Under the pieces are notes generated by a model. The model did no database searches and was not told the origin of the DNA. It saw nothing but the letters and a program-made list of their open reading frames with translations. From Desulfobacterium sp. (lineage in GTDB: Bacteria > Desulfobacterota > Desulfobacteria > Desulfobacterales > Desulfobacteraceae): a DNA stretch of 44,529 bases. How positions within the stretch are numbered: the first letter of the stretch is position 1; every line of letters starts with the position of its first letter. This document shows, piece after piece, positions 25,866 to 35,699 of this stretch. Made by a program: the position numbers and the translations under genes. The stretch is taken from positions 1-44,529 of the forward strand of contig JAEINR010000050.1 in NCBI GenBank assembly GCA_016342325.1, given 5' to 3'.

Positions 25866-26462
25866 ATGGCTGAAATAACAGCAGCAATGGTAAAAGAGCT
25901 TCGTGATCAAACCGGATCCGGGATGATGGATTGCAAGCGCGCCCTGGCCGAGAACGAAGGTGATATTGAAAAGGCCCTTGATTATTTGAGAACAAAGGGA
26001 CTGGCAAAGGCACAGAAACGGGCCGGCAGATCAACCTCCGAAGGCGTTGTTTTTCCTTATATTCATCAGGGATCCAAGCTCGGTGTTCTGGTCGAGATCA
26101 ATTGTGAGTCTGATTTCGTTGCAAAGACAGATGATTTTCTTGATTTTGCAAAGAACATCGCCATGCACATTGCCGCAGCAAACCCCGCCGGTCTCAATCC
26201 TGAGGATATCTCGGAGGATGTTATTGCACGGGAAAGGGAGATCTATCGTACCACGGCCCTGGAGCAGGGAAAGCCGGAAAACATCGTGGACAAGATCGTG
26301 GACGGACAGGTCCAGAAGTTCTACAAGGATTCTTGTCTCATGAGCCAGCCCTACATCAGGGAGCCCAAGAAATCGATTGCCGAGATCACCACCGAGGCCA
26401 TTGCTAAAATCGGTGAGAATATCCAGATCAAGAGATTTACACGTTTTCAGATAGGAGAGTAA
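25866..26462 (+). CDS. tsf: Elongation factor Ts, short form
   Basis: Nucleotide-exchange factor for EF-Tu. The N-terminal UBA-like domain MVKELRDQTGSGMMDCKRAL and the core VEINCESDFVAKTDDF are present. At 198 residues it lacks the second core repeat and coiled coil of the about 280-residue E. coli protein, like the short Thermus form. AAGGAGTGTTAGAAA precedes the ATG. Stop and pyrH start are 3 bases apart. Confidence 0.97.
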   Translation: MAEITAAMVKELRDQTGSGMMDCKRALAENEGDIEKALDYLRTKGLAKAQKRAGRSTSEGVVFPYIHQGSKLGVLVEINCESDFVAKTDDFLDFAKNIAMHIAAANPAGLNPEDISEDVIAREREIYRTTALEQGKPENIVDKIVDGQVQKFYKDSCLMSQPYIREPKKSIAEITTEAIAKIGENIQIKRFTRFQIGE

Positions 26463-26465
26463 ATT

Positions 26466-27188
26466 TTGGAGAGGAAACCTGAATTTGATAGGATTCTGAT
26501 TAAGATCAGCGGGGAAGCCCTGATGGGAGATCAGGGTTTCGGAATAAAGCCGGAGATGATCAGCTACGTTGCCGAAGAGGTAGCAGAAGTTCACAGAATG
26601 GGCGTTCAGGTTTCCATGGTTGTCGGAGGCGGCAACATCTTCAGAGGCGTCGCTGGAAGCTCTGCCGGAATGGACAGAGCTTCCGCCGATAACATGGGAA
26701 TGCTGGCCACTGTCATCAACAGTCTTGCGCTCTCGGACGCCCTCGAAAAACATGGGGTGCCAACCCGGGTTCAGTCCGCCATTGAAATGAACCGGATCGC
26801 GGAACCCTTTATTCGGAGAAAGTCTGAGCGCCATCTGGAGAAAGGCAGGGCCGTTATCTTTGCAGCCGGAACCGGCAATCCCTACTTCACCACCGATACG
26901 GCAGCCGTGCTTCGGGCCCAGGAGATCCACGCCCAGATCCTGTTCAAGGCAACCCAGGTGGACGGTGTCTATGATAAGGATCCCGCCATCCATGATGATG
27001 CGGCCTTTATCAAGGAACTATCCTACATGGAAGTGCTGGAGCGACAGCTCCACGTCATGGATATGACGGCCATCTCCCTTGCCATGGACAATGATTTGCC
27101 CCTTCAGATCTTTGATCTCCACCAAAAGGGCAACATCGCCAAGGCCGTTACCGGAAACGATGTCGGAACCCGAATCTACAGCCGTTGA
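26466..27188 (+). CDS. pyrH: UMP kinase
   Basis: Phosphorylates UMP to UDP; hexameric amino-acid-kinase fold. 240 residues. [15 protein letters not shown] near residue 13 binds phosphate, [10 protein letters not shown] and [15 protein letters not shown] follow, [15 protein letters not shown] and [13 protein letters not shown] complete the active site. The start is TTG, with AGGAG at the 3' end of tsf 8-9 bases ahead; no in-frame ATG comes before conserved sequence. In tsf-pyrH-frr order, as in most bacteria. Confidence 0.97.
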   Translation: MERKPEFDRILIKISGEALMGDQGFGIKPEMISYVAEEVAEVHRMGVQVSMVVGGGNIFRGVAGSSAGMDRASADNMGMLATVINSLALSDALEKHGVPTRVQSAIEMNRIAEPFIRRKSERHLEKGRAVIFAAGTGNPYFTTDTAAVLRAQEIHAQILFKATQVDGVYDKDPAIHDDAAFIKELSYMEVLERQLHVMDMTAISLAMDNDLPLQIFDLHQKGNIAKAVTGNDVGTRIYSR

Positions 27189-27245
27189 CCATTGGTGAAA
27201 CACTCTTCTCCACTTGCTTAAATTTAAAAACAGGGGTGATGCATT

Positions 27246-27803
27246 ATGATTAAAGAGATATGCCAGGAGGCCCGTGACAGAATGGTCAAGTCTGTCCAGG
27301 CCCTTGAAAAAGAGATGACCCGGGTCCGTACAGGCCGTGCAAGCATGAGTATGCTCGACGGTGTTAAGGTCGATTACTACGGAACCTTGACCCCATTGAA
27401 CCAGATGGCCTCCGTTGCCATTCCCGAGAGCCGATTGATCACGGTTCAACCCTGGGATGTCAGCGCCATCAAAGAGGTTGAAAAGGGAATTCTCAAGGCA
27501 AACCTGGGTCTTACCCCTTCCAGCGACGGAAAAATTATCCGGATCTCCATTCCTCCCCTTACCGAGGACAGGCGCAAGGAGATCGCCAAAGCGGTTCATA
27601 ACACCTGTGAAGATTTCAAGGTGGCCGTTCGAAATATCCGGAGGGACAGCAATGATACCCTCAAGTCCCTTCAAAAGGACGGGGATATTTCCGAAGATGA
27701 TAACTTCAATGCCCAGAAGCAGGTCCAGGAAATTACGAATGATTTCATAAAGAAAATCGATGGCGTCTTTAGCGCCAAAGAGAAGGAAGTCCTTGAAATC
27801 TGA
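27246..27803 (+). CDS. frr: Ribosome recycling factor
   Basis: Splits post-termination ribosomes with EF-G. 185 residues, standard size. VRTGRAS, VDYYGTLTPLNQMASV, PPLTEDRRKEIAK and RNIRRD are the family signatures. AGGGGTGATGC precedes the ATG. The 3' end overlaps the preferred uppS start by 11 bases. Confidence 0.97.
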   Translation: MIKEICQEARDRMVKSVQALEKEMTRVRTGRASMSMLDGVKVDYYGTLTPLNQMASVAIPESRLITVQPWDVSAIKEVEKGILKANLGLTPSSDGKIIRISIPPLTEDRRKEIAKAVHNTCEDFKVAVRNIRRDSNDTLKSLQKDGDISEDDNFNAQKQVQEITNDFIKKIDGVFSAKEKEVLEI

Positions 27804-28560
27804 TCCGGGCGAATCCTTCGGTATTGATTTGAAAAAGCTTCCCCGTCACGTTGCCGTCATCATGGACGGCAACGGGCGGTGGGCAAAGAAGCGGCTCATG
27901 AACCGGGTTAAGGGTCATAAGCAGGGATCTGAAACGGTCCGCACCCTTGTCACTGCCTGCCGGGAAATAGGCATAGAGGTCCTGACCCTCTACGCCTTTT
28001 CAACAGAAAACTGGTCTCGCCCTGTCGCGGAGGTGACGGCGCTCATGGCCCTCCTCAAGCGTTTCCTGCGTTCCGAACGGGACGACCTGGACAGCAAGGG
28101 GATCCGCCTCAACGTGATCGGCCAGAAACACCGGCTGCCCGCTGATGTGCAGACAGAGATTGATGGTGCCACCCTTCAGACCCGCAACAACACCGGCATG
28201 GTTCTGAACCTTGCCCTAAGTTACGGGGGCAGGGAGGAGATCACCATGGCGGCGAAAGGCCTTGCAGAGGATCTTGCCTCTGGAAAAATTCTTGCCACTG
28301 ACATTACGGAAACAGCCCTGGCAGATCGGCTCTATACTAGCGGGTTGCCGGACCCCGACATTGTCATTCGAACCAGCGGGGAGATGCGGTTGAGCAATTT
28401 CCTGCTGTGGCAGGCAGCCTACGCTGAAATTTTTATCACTGATACCCTGTGGCCCGATTTTTCCAAACAGGAATTTCTCGATATTCTCAGGGAATATCAG
28501 ACCCGGGACCGCAGGTACGGAAAGGTCGTATGCACCTCAAACGATGGATCACAGCATTAG
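27793..28560 (+). CDS. uppS: Undecaprenyl diphosphate synthase
   Basis: Makes C55 undecaprenyl diphosphate, the lipid carrier for peptidoglycan and other glycans, from farnesyl and isopentenyl diphosphates. 255 residues from TTG 27793. HVAVIMDGNGRWAKKR holds catalytic Asp25 (position 26 in E. coli, so this start fits). TLYAFSTENWSRP, NVIGQKHRLP, ALSYGGREEI and PDIVIRTSGEMRLSNFLLWQ complete the family. AAGGAAG just before the TTG supports it; an upstream ATG at 27760 lies deeper in frr and has no binding site. The 3' end overlaps cdsA by 31 bases. Confidence 0.96.
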   Translation: MKSDPGESFGIDLKKLPRHVAVIMDGNGRWAKKRLMNRVKGHKQGSETVRTLVTACREIGIEVLTLYAFSTENWSRPVAEVTALMALLKRFLRSERDDLDSKGIRLNVIGQKHRLPADVQTEIDGATLQTRNNTGMVLNLALSYGGREEITMAAKGLAEDLASGKILATDITETALADRLYTSGLPDPDIVIRTSGEMRLSNFLLWQAAYAEIFITDTLWPDFSKQEFLDILREYQTRDRRYGKVVCTSNDGSQH

Positions 28561-29333
28561 TTCTTCTTCCCCTCCTGTTTTTAATCCTGTTAAAAGGAAC
28601 TCCCATTGCCTTCTCAATTGTGGTGGCTCTGGCCACCCTTCTCGGCCTGAAAGAGTACTTCACCATCATCGGCGCCGTTGGCACTAAAATCCCACTCACT
28701 GTTTCGATTCCCGCCTATGGCATGGGACTGGCCGTCATCTGGGCCGCCCACGCGGGCGGAGCCGGTGCAACCCTTGCGATGGTTGCCCTCAACCTTGTTC
28801 TGCTTGCCCTGGTTGTGATTTTTCAATTTTCACCGGATTCGTCAATTCTCGACGCTGTGAGAAAAGAGATCCAGGGAATCGTCTATCTTCCACTGTTTCT
28901 GTCATTCCTTGTCCTGATCCGAAATTCGGACCATGGAGCGGTCTGGATTATCTGGACGTTTCTCATTATTGCCGCAAGCGACACCGGTGCCTTTTACTGC
29001 GGCACCTATTGGGGTAAACGTCCCTTGTCCCCTAAAGTAAGCCCCAACAAGACGATTGAGGGATCGGCCGCTGGAATTTTTTCCGCCGTTGTTGTCGGCC
29101 TTTGCTTTAGCCTGCTTTTTGTCCCGGGAATTTCGCCTGTCCAGGCGGTCCTCTTTTCAATCATCGCAGCCGCTGCAGGCCAGGTGGGGGACCTCTTTGA
29201 ATCGGCATTGAAACGCAGGGGCAATATCAAGGATTCAGGTTCGATTCTGCCCGGTCACGGCGGAATCCTGGACCGGATCGACGGGCTCATTTTTGCCCTG
29301 CCCATCGCCTTTGCGTTCAAGACCCTATTGTGA
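28530..29333 (+). CDS. cdsA: Phosphatidate cytidylyltransferase
   Basis: Makes CDP-diacylglycerol from phosphatidic acid and CTP, the branch point of phospholipid synthesis, in the inner membrane. 267 residues with about eight hydrophobic segments. The C-terminal signature SPNKTIEGSAAG, then DLFESALKRRGNIKDSG and LPGHGGILDRIDGL carry the metal-binding aspartates. ATG 28530 is preceded by GGAAAGG and is chosen over a start at 28449 inside uppS. Confidence 0.96.
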   Translation: MHLKRWITALVLLPLLFLILLKGTPIAFSIVVALATLLGLKEYFTIIGAVGTKIPLTVSIPAYGMGLAVIWAAHAGGAGATLAMVALNLVLLALVVIFQFSPDSSILDAVRKEIQGIVYLPLFLSFLVLIRNSDHGAVWIIWTFLIIAASDTGAFYCGTYWGKRPLSPKVSPNKTIEGSAAGIFSAVVVGLCFSLLFVPGISPVQAVLFSIIAAAAGQVGDLFESALKRRGNIKDSGSILPGHGGILDRIDGLIFALPIAFAFKTLL

Positions 29334-29346
29334 TTGTTGACAGATT

Positions 29347-30495
29347 ATGAAAAGACTATCCATCCTAGGTTCCACAGGTTCCATTGGAACCAGCGCACTT
29401 GATGTTGTCGCCATGCATCCTGACCGGTTCGATGTCAGGGTGCTGGCTGCTGCCACCAATGTCGATCTTCTTGCCCGCCAGATTGAGATTTTTAAACCCG
29501 AAACCGTTGTGGTGATCGATGAGTCCCATGCCAAGAAGTTGAGGGCGCGGGTTTTCGGAATCGATATTCCCGAGATCGTGTTCGGTGATGAAGGGTACGC
29601 CCATGCCGCAAGCCACGACAATGTCGACCTGGTGCTCCTGGCCATGGTGGGAGCCGCTGGGCTCATGCCGGCCATTGCCGCCATTGAGGCACAAAAAGAG
29701 GTCGCCCTTGCCAACAAAGAGACCCTGGTGATGGCCGGGGAACTCGTCATGGGCCTTGCAAGGGAAAAGGGCGTGACCCTCCTGCCCGTGGACAGCGAAC
29801 ACTCTGCCATTTTTCAGTGTCTTGCCGGAAACCGGGACAGGGACGCCAAAAAGATTTTTCTTACGGCATCCGGCGGTCCGTTTCGCAAGACCCCGGTGGA
29901 AAAGTTTGCCGCAATCAGACCCCAGGACGCCCTGAGTCACCCCACCTGGAACATGGGGTGCAAGATTTCCATTGATTCCGCCACCCTCATGAACAAAGGA
30001 CTGGAGATCATCGAGGCGGTTCATCTATTTGACCGGCCGGTGGGGGACGTGGAGGTGCTGGTTCATCCCCAGAGCATCGTACACTCAATGGTGGGTTTCA
30101 ATGACGGGTCTGTCATGGCACAAATGGGGGTCCCGGACATGAAAACCGCCATCTCCCTTGCCTTTTCCTGGCCGGAACGCCTGGACCTCGGTCTTGAATT
30201 TCCCGATTTTACTTCCATTGAGGGGCTTTTTTTCGAGGCACCGGATATAGAACGTTTTCCCTCCATCGGATTTGCCGTTGAGGCGTGCACCCAAAAGGGT
30301 ACTTTGCCTGCTGTCATGAACGCGGCCAACGAAGTTGCGGTTGAGGCATTCCTGGGTTCACGGATCAATTTTCCCGGGATTTTCAGAATTGTCGAGAGCA
30401 CCATGGCGCGTCACAACAGGGTTGACTCTCCCACGCTTTCCGATATAGTTGAAGCAGACTCTTGGGCAAGGCATACGGCCGAAGCCCTTATTTAG
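29347..30495 (+). CDS. dxr: 1-deoxy-D-xylulose 5-phosphate reductoisomerase
   Basis: Converts DXP to MEP with NADPH, the committed step of the non-mevalonate isoprenoid pathway; it feeds uppS in the same cluster. 382 residues. NADPH loop GSTGSIGTSALDVV (residues 8-21), NKETLVMAG, the metal and substrate segment VDSEHSAIF, TASGGPFRKTP, HPTWNMGCKISIDSATLMNKGLE and HPQSIVHSMV are present. It begins 13 bases after cdsA and ends 13 bases before rseP. Confidence 0.98.
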   Translation: MKRLSILGSTGSIGTSALDVVAMHPDRFDVRVLAAATNVDLLARQIEIFKPETVVVIDESHAKKLRARVFGIDIPEIVFGDEGYAHAASHDNVDLVLLAMVGAAGLMPAIAAIEAQKEVALANKETLVMAGELVMGLAREKGVTLLPVDSEHSAIFQCLAGNRDRDAKKIFLTASGGPFRKTPVEKFAAIRPQDALSHPTWNMGCKISIDSATLMNKGLEIIEAVHLFDRPVGDVEVLVHPQSIVHSMVGFNDGSVMAQMGVPDMKTAISLAFSWPERLDLGLEFPDFTSIEGLFFEAPDIERFPSIGFAVEACTQKGTLPAVMNAANEVAVEAFLGSRINFPGIFRIVESTMARHNRVDSPTLSDIVEADSWARHTAEALI

Positions 30496-30508
30496 CAAGG
30501 AAGGTATT

Positions 30509-31579
30509 ATGGGTCATTCATTGATTGCATTTGTGGTCGTGCTGGGAGTGCTGATTTTTTTCCACGAGTTGGGGCATTTCCTTGTGGCACGGCTGTTTGG
30601 CGTCGGCGTCGAAACCTTTTCACTGGGATTCGGGCCAAAGGTTTACAAGAAAAAGATCGGACTGACAGATTACTGCCTCTCCATGATTCCCCTTGGCGGA
30701 TACGTGAAGATGGTGGGGGAGGATCCGGATGCCGAAATATCCTCCAAGGATCTTTCCCTCTCATTTACCCACAAGAAACTCTACCAGAAGTGCCTCATCG
30801 TGGCCGCAGGCCCGGTGTTCAATTTTTTATTGGCCATCCTGATCTTCTACGTGCTGTTCCAGGTCTCGGGAAGCTATTATGTCAAAGCCGTTGTGGGAAC
30901 CGTGGCCGATGATTCTCCCGCCCTTTCTGCCGGCATCAAGCCCGGGGACCAGGTTGTGGGCATCGACGGAACCGAGGTGCAATCCTGGGACGACATGGTT
31001 GCCCTTATCGGCAAGGCAAAGGGAACCTCCCTTGAGCTCCTCGTTAAAAGGGATAACAGGAACCTGAGCATTACCGTTGTTCCGGCAACATCGACCACCA
31101 CCAACATCTTCGGCGAAACCATTGAAAAGCCCATGATCGGCATCTCCGCTTCCGGGGATACGGTCCACGAACGCCTTAATCCGGTTGAGGCCATGGGAAC
31201 GGCCCTGGTTCGCACCTGGGAGATCAGCAAGCTTACGGTCCTCTCCGTGGCGAAGATCTTCAGTGGCTCAATCTCGCCAAAAACCCTGGGCGGACCCATC
31301 ATGATCGCCCAGATTGCAGGGCAGCAGGCCCAGGCCGGTATTGCCAACCTGGCTTTTTTCATTGCCATGCTGAGTATCAACCTTGGTATCATTAATCTCT
31401 TTCCCATCCCCGTGCTTGACGGCGGGCATCTCTTCTTTTTTGGTGTCGAGGCTGTCATGGGAAAACCCGCAAGCGAGGGACTCCGGGAAAAAGCCAACCA
31501 GTTCGGCATCGTACTTCTCCTGGTCCTCATGGTATTTGTCTTTTATAATGACATACTAAGGCTCTTTAATGGTGGATAA
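30509..31579 (+). CDS. rseP: Site-2 protease RseP
   Basis: Intramembrane zinc metalloprotease that cleaves anti-sigma factors and signal-peptide remnants. 356 residues from ATG 30509, which has AAGGAAGG in front. Zinc motif HELGH at residues 19-23 lies in the first membrane helix, LGGYVKM follows, one PDZ domain lies at about residues 115-190 (SAGIKPGDQVVGIDGTEV), and the third zinc ligand is in LFPIPVLDGGHL. The E. coli enzyme has two PDZ domains; here I see one. Confidence 0.96.
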   Translation: MGHSLIAFVVVLGVLIFFHELGHFLVARLFGVGVETFSLGFGPKVYKKKIGLTDYCLSMIPLGGYVKMVGEDPDAEISSKDLSLSFTHKKLYQKCLIVAAGPVFNFLLAILIFYVLFQVSGSYYVKAVVGTVADDSPALSAGIKPGDQVVGIDGTEVQSWDDMVALIGKAKGTSLELLVKRDNRNLSITVVPATSTTTNIFGETIEKPMIGISASGDTVHERLNPVEAMGTALVRTWEISKLTVLSVAKIFSGSISPKTLGGPIMIAQIAGQQAQAGIANLAFFIAMLSINLGIINLFPIPVLDGGHLFFFGVEAVMGKPASEGLREKANQFGIVLLLVLMVFVFYNDILRLFNGG

Positions 31580-31581
31580 AT

Positions 31582-34500
31582 ATGATCTCCTGTATCGAGA
31601 TTGCTTTAAAGCCGGACCTTTTTGACGCGGAAGCCGCAAGTCTCAAGAAAAAGGCTTTTGCTTACTTCAATATCGATGTTTTGGATATCAGAACCATCAA
31701 CCTTGTCACCCTGGAGGCGGATTTTACCCAGGATCAGCTCCGGGTGATAAAGGATGAGGTACTTACCAACCCCGTGACCCAGGTCTCCTCCCTTGGGCCC
31801 CTGGACATTAAATTTGACTGGTGCATCTGGATCGGCCTCAGGCCGGGTGTCCGGGACAACCCTGCAAGCACGGCCGTGGAGGCTGTGGAAGATCTGTTGA
31901 AGCGCAGGTTTCAGCCGGAAGAGGGGGTGTACACCTCCAAACGCTACGCCATCAAGGGAAAAAACCTCAACCGGGAACAGATCGAGGCCCTGGCCAAGGA
32001 ACTCTTATCCAACCCCATCATCCAGCAGTGGCAGGTGTTTGCAGCCGACCAGTGGGACCCGGAAACCGGGGCCGGCACAAAGCCCGCCAAGGTGCTGCTG
32101 AACCATGAGCCCGAGTTCGCTGTCCTGAGCATCGGTTCGGACCAGGAACTCCAGGAGATCAGCGACCAGCGTAACCTTGCCCTCAATCCCAGGGACATTC
32201 CGGTCATCCGGGCGTATTTCCTCGACCCCCAGGTGCGTGAATCCAGAAAAGCAGTTGGTCTTGCCGAACCCACGGATCTGGAGCTTGAGTACATCTCCCA
32301 GGCCCGGAGTGACCACTGCAACCACAACACCTTCCAGGGGGTGTTCACCTACCTTGACAGCGAAACCGGCGAAACCTGTATCGAATCCAACCTTTTCAAG
32401 ACCTATATCAAGGATCCCACCCTCGCGCTCAAGGAGCAGAAGTCCTGGGTGGTGTCGGTCCTCTGGGACAATGCCGGTGTGGGTCGCTTTGACGGGACAA
32501 ACAACTACGTGATCACGGGAGAGACCCATAACTCCCCCTCCAACATGGAAGCCTACGGCGGGGCCATCACCGGCATCGTCGGCGTCTACCGGGACCCCAT
32601 GGGCACGGGCCTGGGATCCCGGCTCATCATGGGAAGCTATGGGTATTGCGTCGGTGACATCGACTATGACGGCCCCCTGACCCCGCCCCTTCATCCCCGG
32701 CGACTCCTTGACGGGGTTGTGGAAGGAGTCAAGGACGGCGGTAACAAGAGCGGGGTGCCCACCACCTTCGGCCAGACCCTCTTCAACAGCGGCTACATGG
32801 GAAAGAGCTTGGTGTTTGTCACGGCCCTGGGCATCATGCCGGCCAGGGTAAAGAACCAGCCCAGCCATGAAAAAGCAACCTATCCCGGGGATCTCATCGT
32901 CATGAGTGGCGGCAGGGTCGGCAAGGACGGCATCCACGGGGTCACGGCCTCCTCCGAGGTGCTTTCGGAAACCACCCCGGCCGGCCATGTTCAGATCGGC
33001 GATCCTTACACCCAGAAGAAGATGCACGATTTTCTTTTGGCTGCAAGGGACGAGGGCCTCTACGGGTTCATCACGGACAACGGCGGCGGGGGCCTTTCCT
33101 CGTCCGTGGGTGAGTCCGCCATGATCAGCAACGGCTGCGAGGTGTGGCTGGACAAGGTGCCCTTAAAGTACGAGGGGCTGGACATGTGGGAACTCTGGGT
33201 CTCTGAATCCCAGGAGCGCATGACCATTGCCGTACACCCGGAAAATATCGACCGGTTCATGGCGCTTTCGGATGAGCACGCCGTGGAGAGCACGGTGATC
33301 GGCACCTACACCGACACCGGCAAGCTGGACATCAGGTACAACGGCAAAATCTGTGCATATGTGGACATGGATCTTCTTGAAAAGGGGTTTCCCGACTGGG
33401 AGTTCGATGCCCTATGGACCTCTCCTGAAAACCGGGGACTCATGGAGCCTGTCCTGGGGGAGCCCCGGGACTATGAAACGTTGCTTTGTGACATGCTTGC
33501 CCGGCCCAACATCTGCTCCAAGGAGTGGATCACACGGCAGTATGATCACGAGGTCCAGGGCGGAAGCGTTGTCAAGCCCCTGGTGGGCGTGAACCACAAC
33601 ATCCCGTCGGACGCATCCATGATTCGTCCGGTGCTCGATTCCCCAAAGGGCCTTGCCTTTTCCCAGGCCCTGCTTCCCTGGTATTCGAAGATCGATGCAT
33701 TTCACATGGTGACCTGTACCATTGACGAGGCCGTGCGCCGGATCATTGCCGTGGGTGGAACCCTTGACCACATGGGCGGGGTTGACAACTTTTGCTGGCC
33801 CTACATCGGGTATGATCCCGTAACGAATCCCGACGGCAAGTTCAAGGCAGCCCAGCTTGTAAGGGCCTGCCGGGCATTGAAACAGGCCTGCATGGCCTAT
33901 GGCATACCGCTTCTCTCAGGCAAGGACTCCATGTACGTGGACGGGCATCTCACCGGCGCATACGGCGAGTCCGTCAAGGTGTCGGCCCTTCCGACCATGC
34001 AGTTCTCGGCCACCGGCGTGGTGGCGGATGCCACAAAGGCGGTCACCATGGATCCCAAGATGGACGGGGATCTCGTCTATGTGCTCGGGGATACCCTGAA
34101 CGAGCTTGGGGCATCTGAATACTACGCGCTCATGGTAACCACAGGGCTTAAGGTGCCACAGGTGTGGTTTGAGCGGTTCAAAGTCGTGTACAAGGCCCTT
34201 TCCAAGGCCATTGACCTGGAGATCGTGGCATCCTCCCACGCCGTTGCAAGGGGGGGCTTGGGTGTCCATCTGGCCCTGTGCGCCATGGCAGGGGGGCTCG
34301 GCATGGAGATTGATCTTGCCCGGGTGCCCAAGGACAGTACCAGGGGAGAATTGAGAAATGACACCCTGCTTTTTTCCGAATCTTCCGGACGATTCCTTGT
34401 CACTGTGGCCCAGGAGAACAGGGAGACCTTTGAGAAGCTGTTTAAGGGCATGGCCTGTGCCGGTGTGGGCCGCGTTACCAATGACCACAAATTCCTGAAA

Positions 34501-34590
34501 ATCAACGGCGTTGACGGCAACACCCTGGTGGATATGGCTGTCGAAACCCTGGAAACCGTTTGGCTGACGCCTTTCGCTTCCTATGTCTGA
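31582..34590 (+). CDS. purL: FGAM synthase large subunit with tandem PurS-like N-terminus
   Basis: Makes formylglycinamidine ribonucleotide from FGAR, ATP and ammonia from the PurQ subunit, step four of purine synthesis. At 1002 residues it is longer than the about 740-residue small-type PurL and shorter than the fused about 1300-residue E. coli enzyme. Two PurS-like repeats are visible: residues about 1-70 (ending LTNPVTQ) and about 83-155 (starting IWIGLRPGVRDN, ending LLSNPIIQ). The PurL core follows: ARSDHCNHNTF near residue 240, TGETHNSPSNMEAYGGA, GNKSGVPTTFGQ and LLSGKDSMY. GGTGGAT precedes the ATG, 2 bases after rseP. The glutaminase subunit is separate, downstream. Confidence 0.95.
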   Translation: MISCIEIALKPDLFDAEAASLKKKAFAYFNIDVLDIRTINLVTLEADFTQDQLRVIKDEVLTNPVTQVSSLGPLDIKFDWCIWIGLRPGVRDNPASTAVEAVEDLLKRRFQPEEGVYTSKRYAIKGKNLNREQIEALAKELLSNPIIQQWQVFAADQWDPETGAGTKPAKVLLNHEPEFAVLSIGSDQELQEISDQRNLALNPRDIPVIRAYFLDPQVRESRKAVGLAEPTDLELEYISQARSDHCNHNTFQGVFTYLDSETGETCIESNLFKTYIKDPTLALKEQKSWVVSVLWDNAGVGRFDGTNNYVITGETHNSPSNMEAYGGAITGIVGVYRDPMGTGLGSRLIMGSYGYCVGDIDYDGPLTPPLHPRRLLDGVVEGVKDGGNKSGVPTTFGQTLFNSGYMGKSLVFVTALGIMPARVKNQPSHEKATYPGDLIVMSGGRVGKDGIHGVTASSEVLSETTPAGHVQIGDPYTQKKMHDFLLAARDEGLYGFITDNGGGGLSSSVGESAMISNGCEVWLDKVPLKYEGLDMWELWVSESQERMTIAVHPENIDRFMALSDEHAVESTVIGTYTDTGKLDIRYNGKICAYVDMDLLEKGFPDWEFDALWTSPENRGLMEPVLGEPRDYETLLCDMLARPNICSKEWITRQYDHEVQGGSVVKPLVGVNHNIPSDASMIRPVLDSPKGLAFSQALLPWYSKIDAFHMVTCTIDEAVRRIIAVGGTLDHMGGVDNFCWPYIGYDPVTNPDGKFKAAQLVRACRALKQACMAYGIPLLSGKDSMYVDGHLTGAYGESVKVSALPTMQFSATGVVADATKAVTMDPKMDGDLVYVLGDTLNELGASEYYALMVTTGLKVPQVWFERFKVVYKALSKAIDLEIVASSHAVARGGLGVHLALCAMAGGLGMEIDLARVPKDSTRGELRNDTLLFSESSGRFLVTVAQENRETFEKLFKGMACAGVGRVTNDHKFLKINGVDGNTLVDMAVETLETVWLTPFASYV

Positions 34591-34662
34591 TTTTCGTGTT
34601 ATTTTGGCAAGAAAACCAGAAAAACGCTTTGGGTCTGGCTTGTCCAGGCTAGGAGATATGGT

Positions 34663-35487
34663 ATGAAAGAGGTAAAAGCGCTCGTATTAACCGGATTCGG
34701 ACTTAACTGCGATATGGAGACCGCTTACGCCTTTGAGCTTGCAGGGGCAACGGCCCAGCGGATCCACATCAATGCCCTGGTCAACCATACAGTGGATCTG
34801 GACGATTTCCACGTCCTCGCCTTTGGCGGCGGATTCTCCTGGGGAGACGACCACGGGGCAGGGGTGGTTCAGGCCCTGAAACTGAAAAATCACCTGGGGG
34901 ATAAACTCCTTTCCTTTGTTGAAAAGGGGCGTCTTGTCATGGGGATCTGTAACGGCTTCCAGACCCTGGTCAACCTGGGTCTTTTACCCGGACTGGACAA
35001 GGATTACCGGGCAAGGACCGTGGCATTGACCTGGAACGACTGCGGAAACTTCAGGGATCAGTGGGTCACCCTTAAGGGGAACGAAGAAAGCCCCTGTGTT
35101 TTTACCAAGGGCATGACCACCGCGGATCTGCCGGTCCGCCACGGTGAGGGCAAGTTTGTCACGGACAAGACCCTCCTTGGGCGGCTCATTGCCAACAACC
35201 AGGTGGTGTTCCGCTATGCCCATGAAAACAACGTGCCTGCAAAGGGAAAATTTCCCATGAACCCCAACGGCTCCATGGACGATATCGCCGGCATCTGCGA
35301 CCCCACGGGCCGGATCTTTGGGCTCATGCCCCACCCGGAAGCCTTTAACCACGTCACCAACCATCCGGAATGGACAAGGCAGAAAGAGGCGCTCAAACGC
35401 CAGGGTAAATCATTGGACCCAGGCATCACCCCGGGCATTCAAATCTTTAAGAACGGTGTGGATTACATTAAGCGGGGTCAGGCTTAG
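34663..35487 (+). CDS. purQ: FGAM synthase glutaminase subunit
   Basis: Releases ammonia from glutamine and channels it to PurL. 274 residues, class I amidotransferase fold. The nucleophile is in MGICNGFQTLVNLGLLP (Cys near residue 94) and the His-x-Glu of the triad in LMPHPEAFNH near residue 225. FGGGFSWGDDHGAG forms the oxyanion-side loop. AGGAGAT precedes the ATG, 72 bases after purL. Confidence 0.95.
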   Translation: MKEVKALVLTGFGLNCDMETAYAFELAGATAQRIHINALVNHTVDLDDFHVLAFGGGFSWGDDHGAGVVQALKLKNHLGDKLLSFVEKGRLVMGICNGFQTLVNLGLLPGLDKDYRARTVALTWNDCGNFRDQWVTLKGNEESPCVFTKGMTTADLPVRHGEGKFVTDKTLLGRLIANNQVVFRYAHENNVPAKGKFPMNPNGSMDDIAGICDPTGRIFGLMPHPEAFNHVTNHPEWTRQKEALKRQGKSLDPGITPGIQIFKNGVDYIKRGQA

Positions 35488-35699
35488 CTTATTGCCCTTA
35501 TTTGTTTAAGATTTAAGGCGTCTGTCTGTTCGGGTTCTGAGTTTTTTCGCTGTCTGTTTTTTTATTCCTTTGCCCTCCTCAACATCATTCTTCTATTATT
35601 TTGTTGATATTTTCATATTGCCTGGACTGTGGTAATAAGGAGAAATCTTTATTTTGCTAGTTTGCTTCAAAGGCCCACCCCTTTACCCGGAAGGACATT

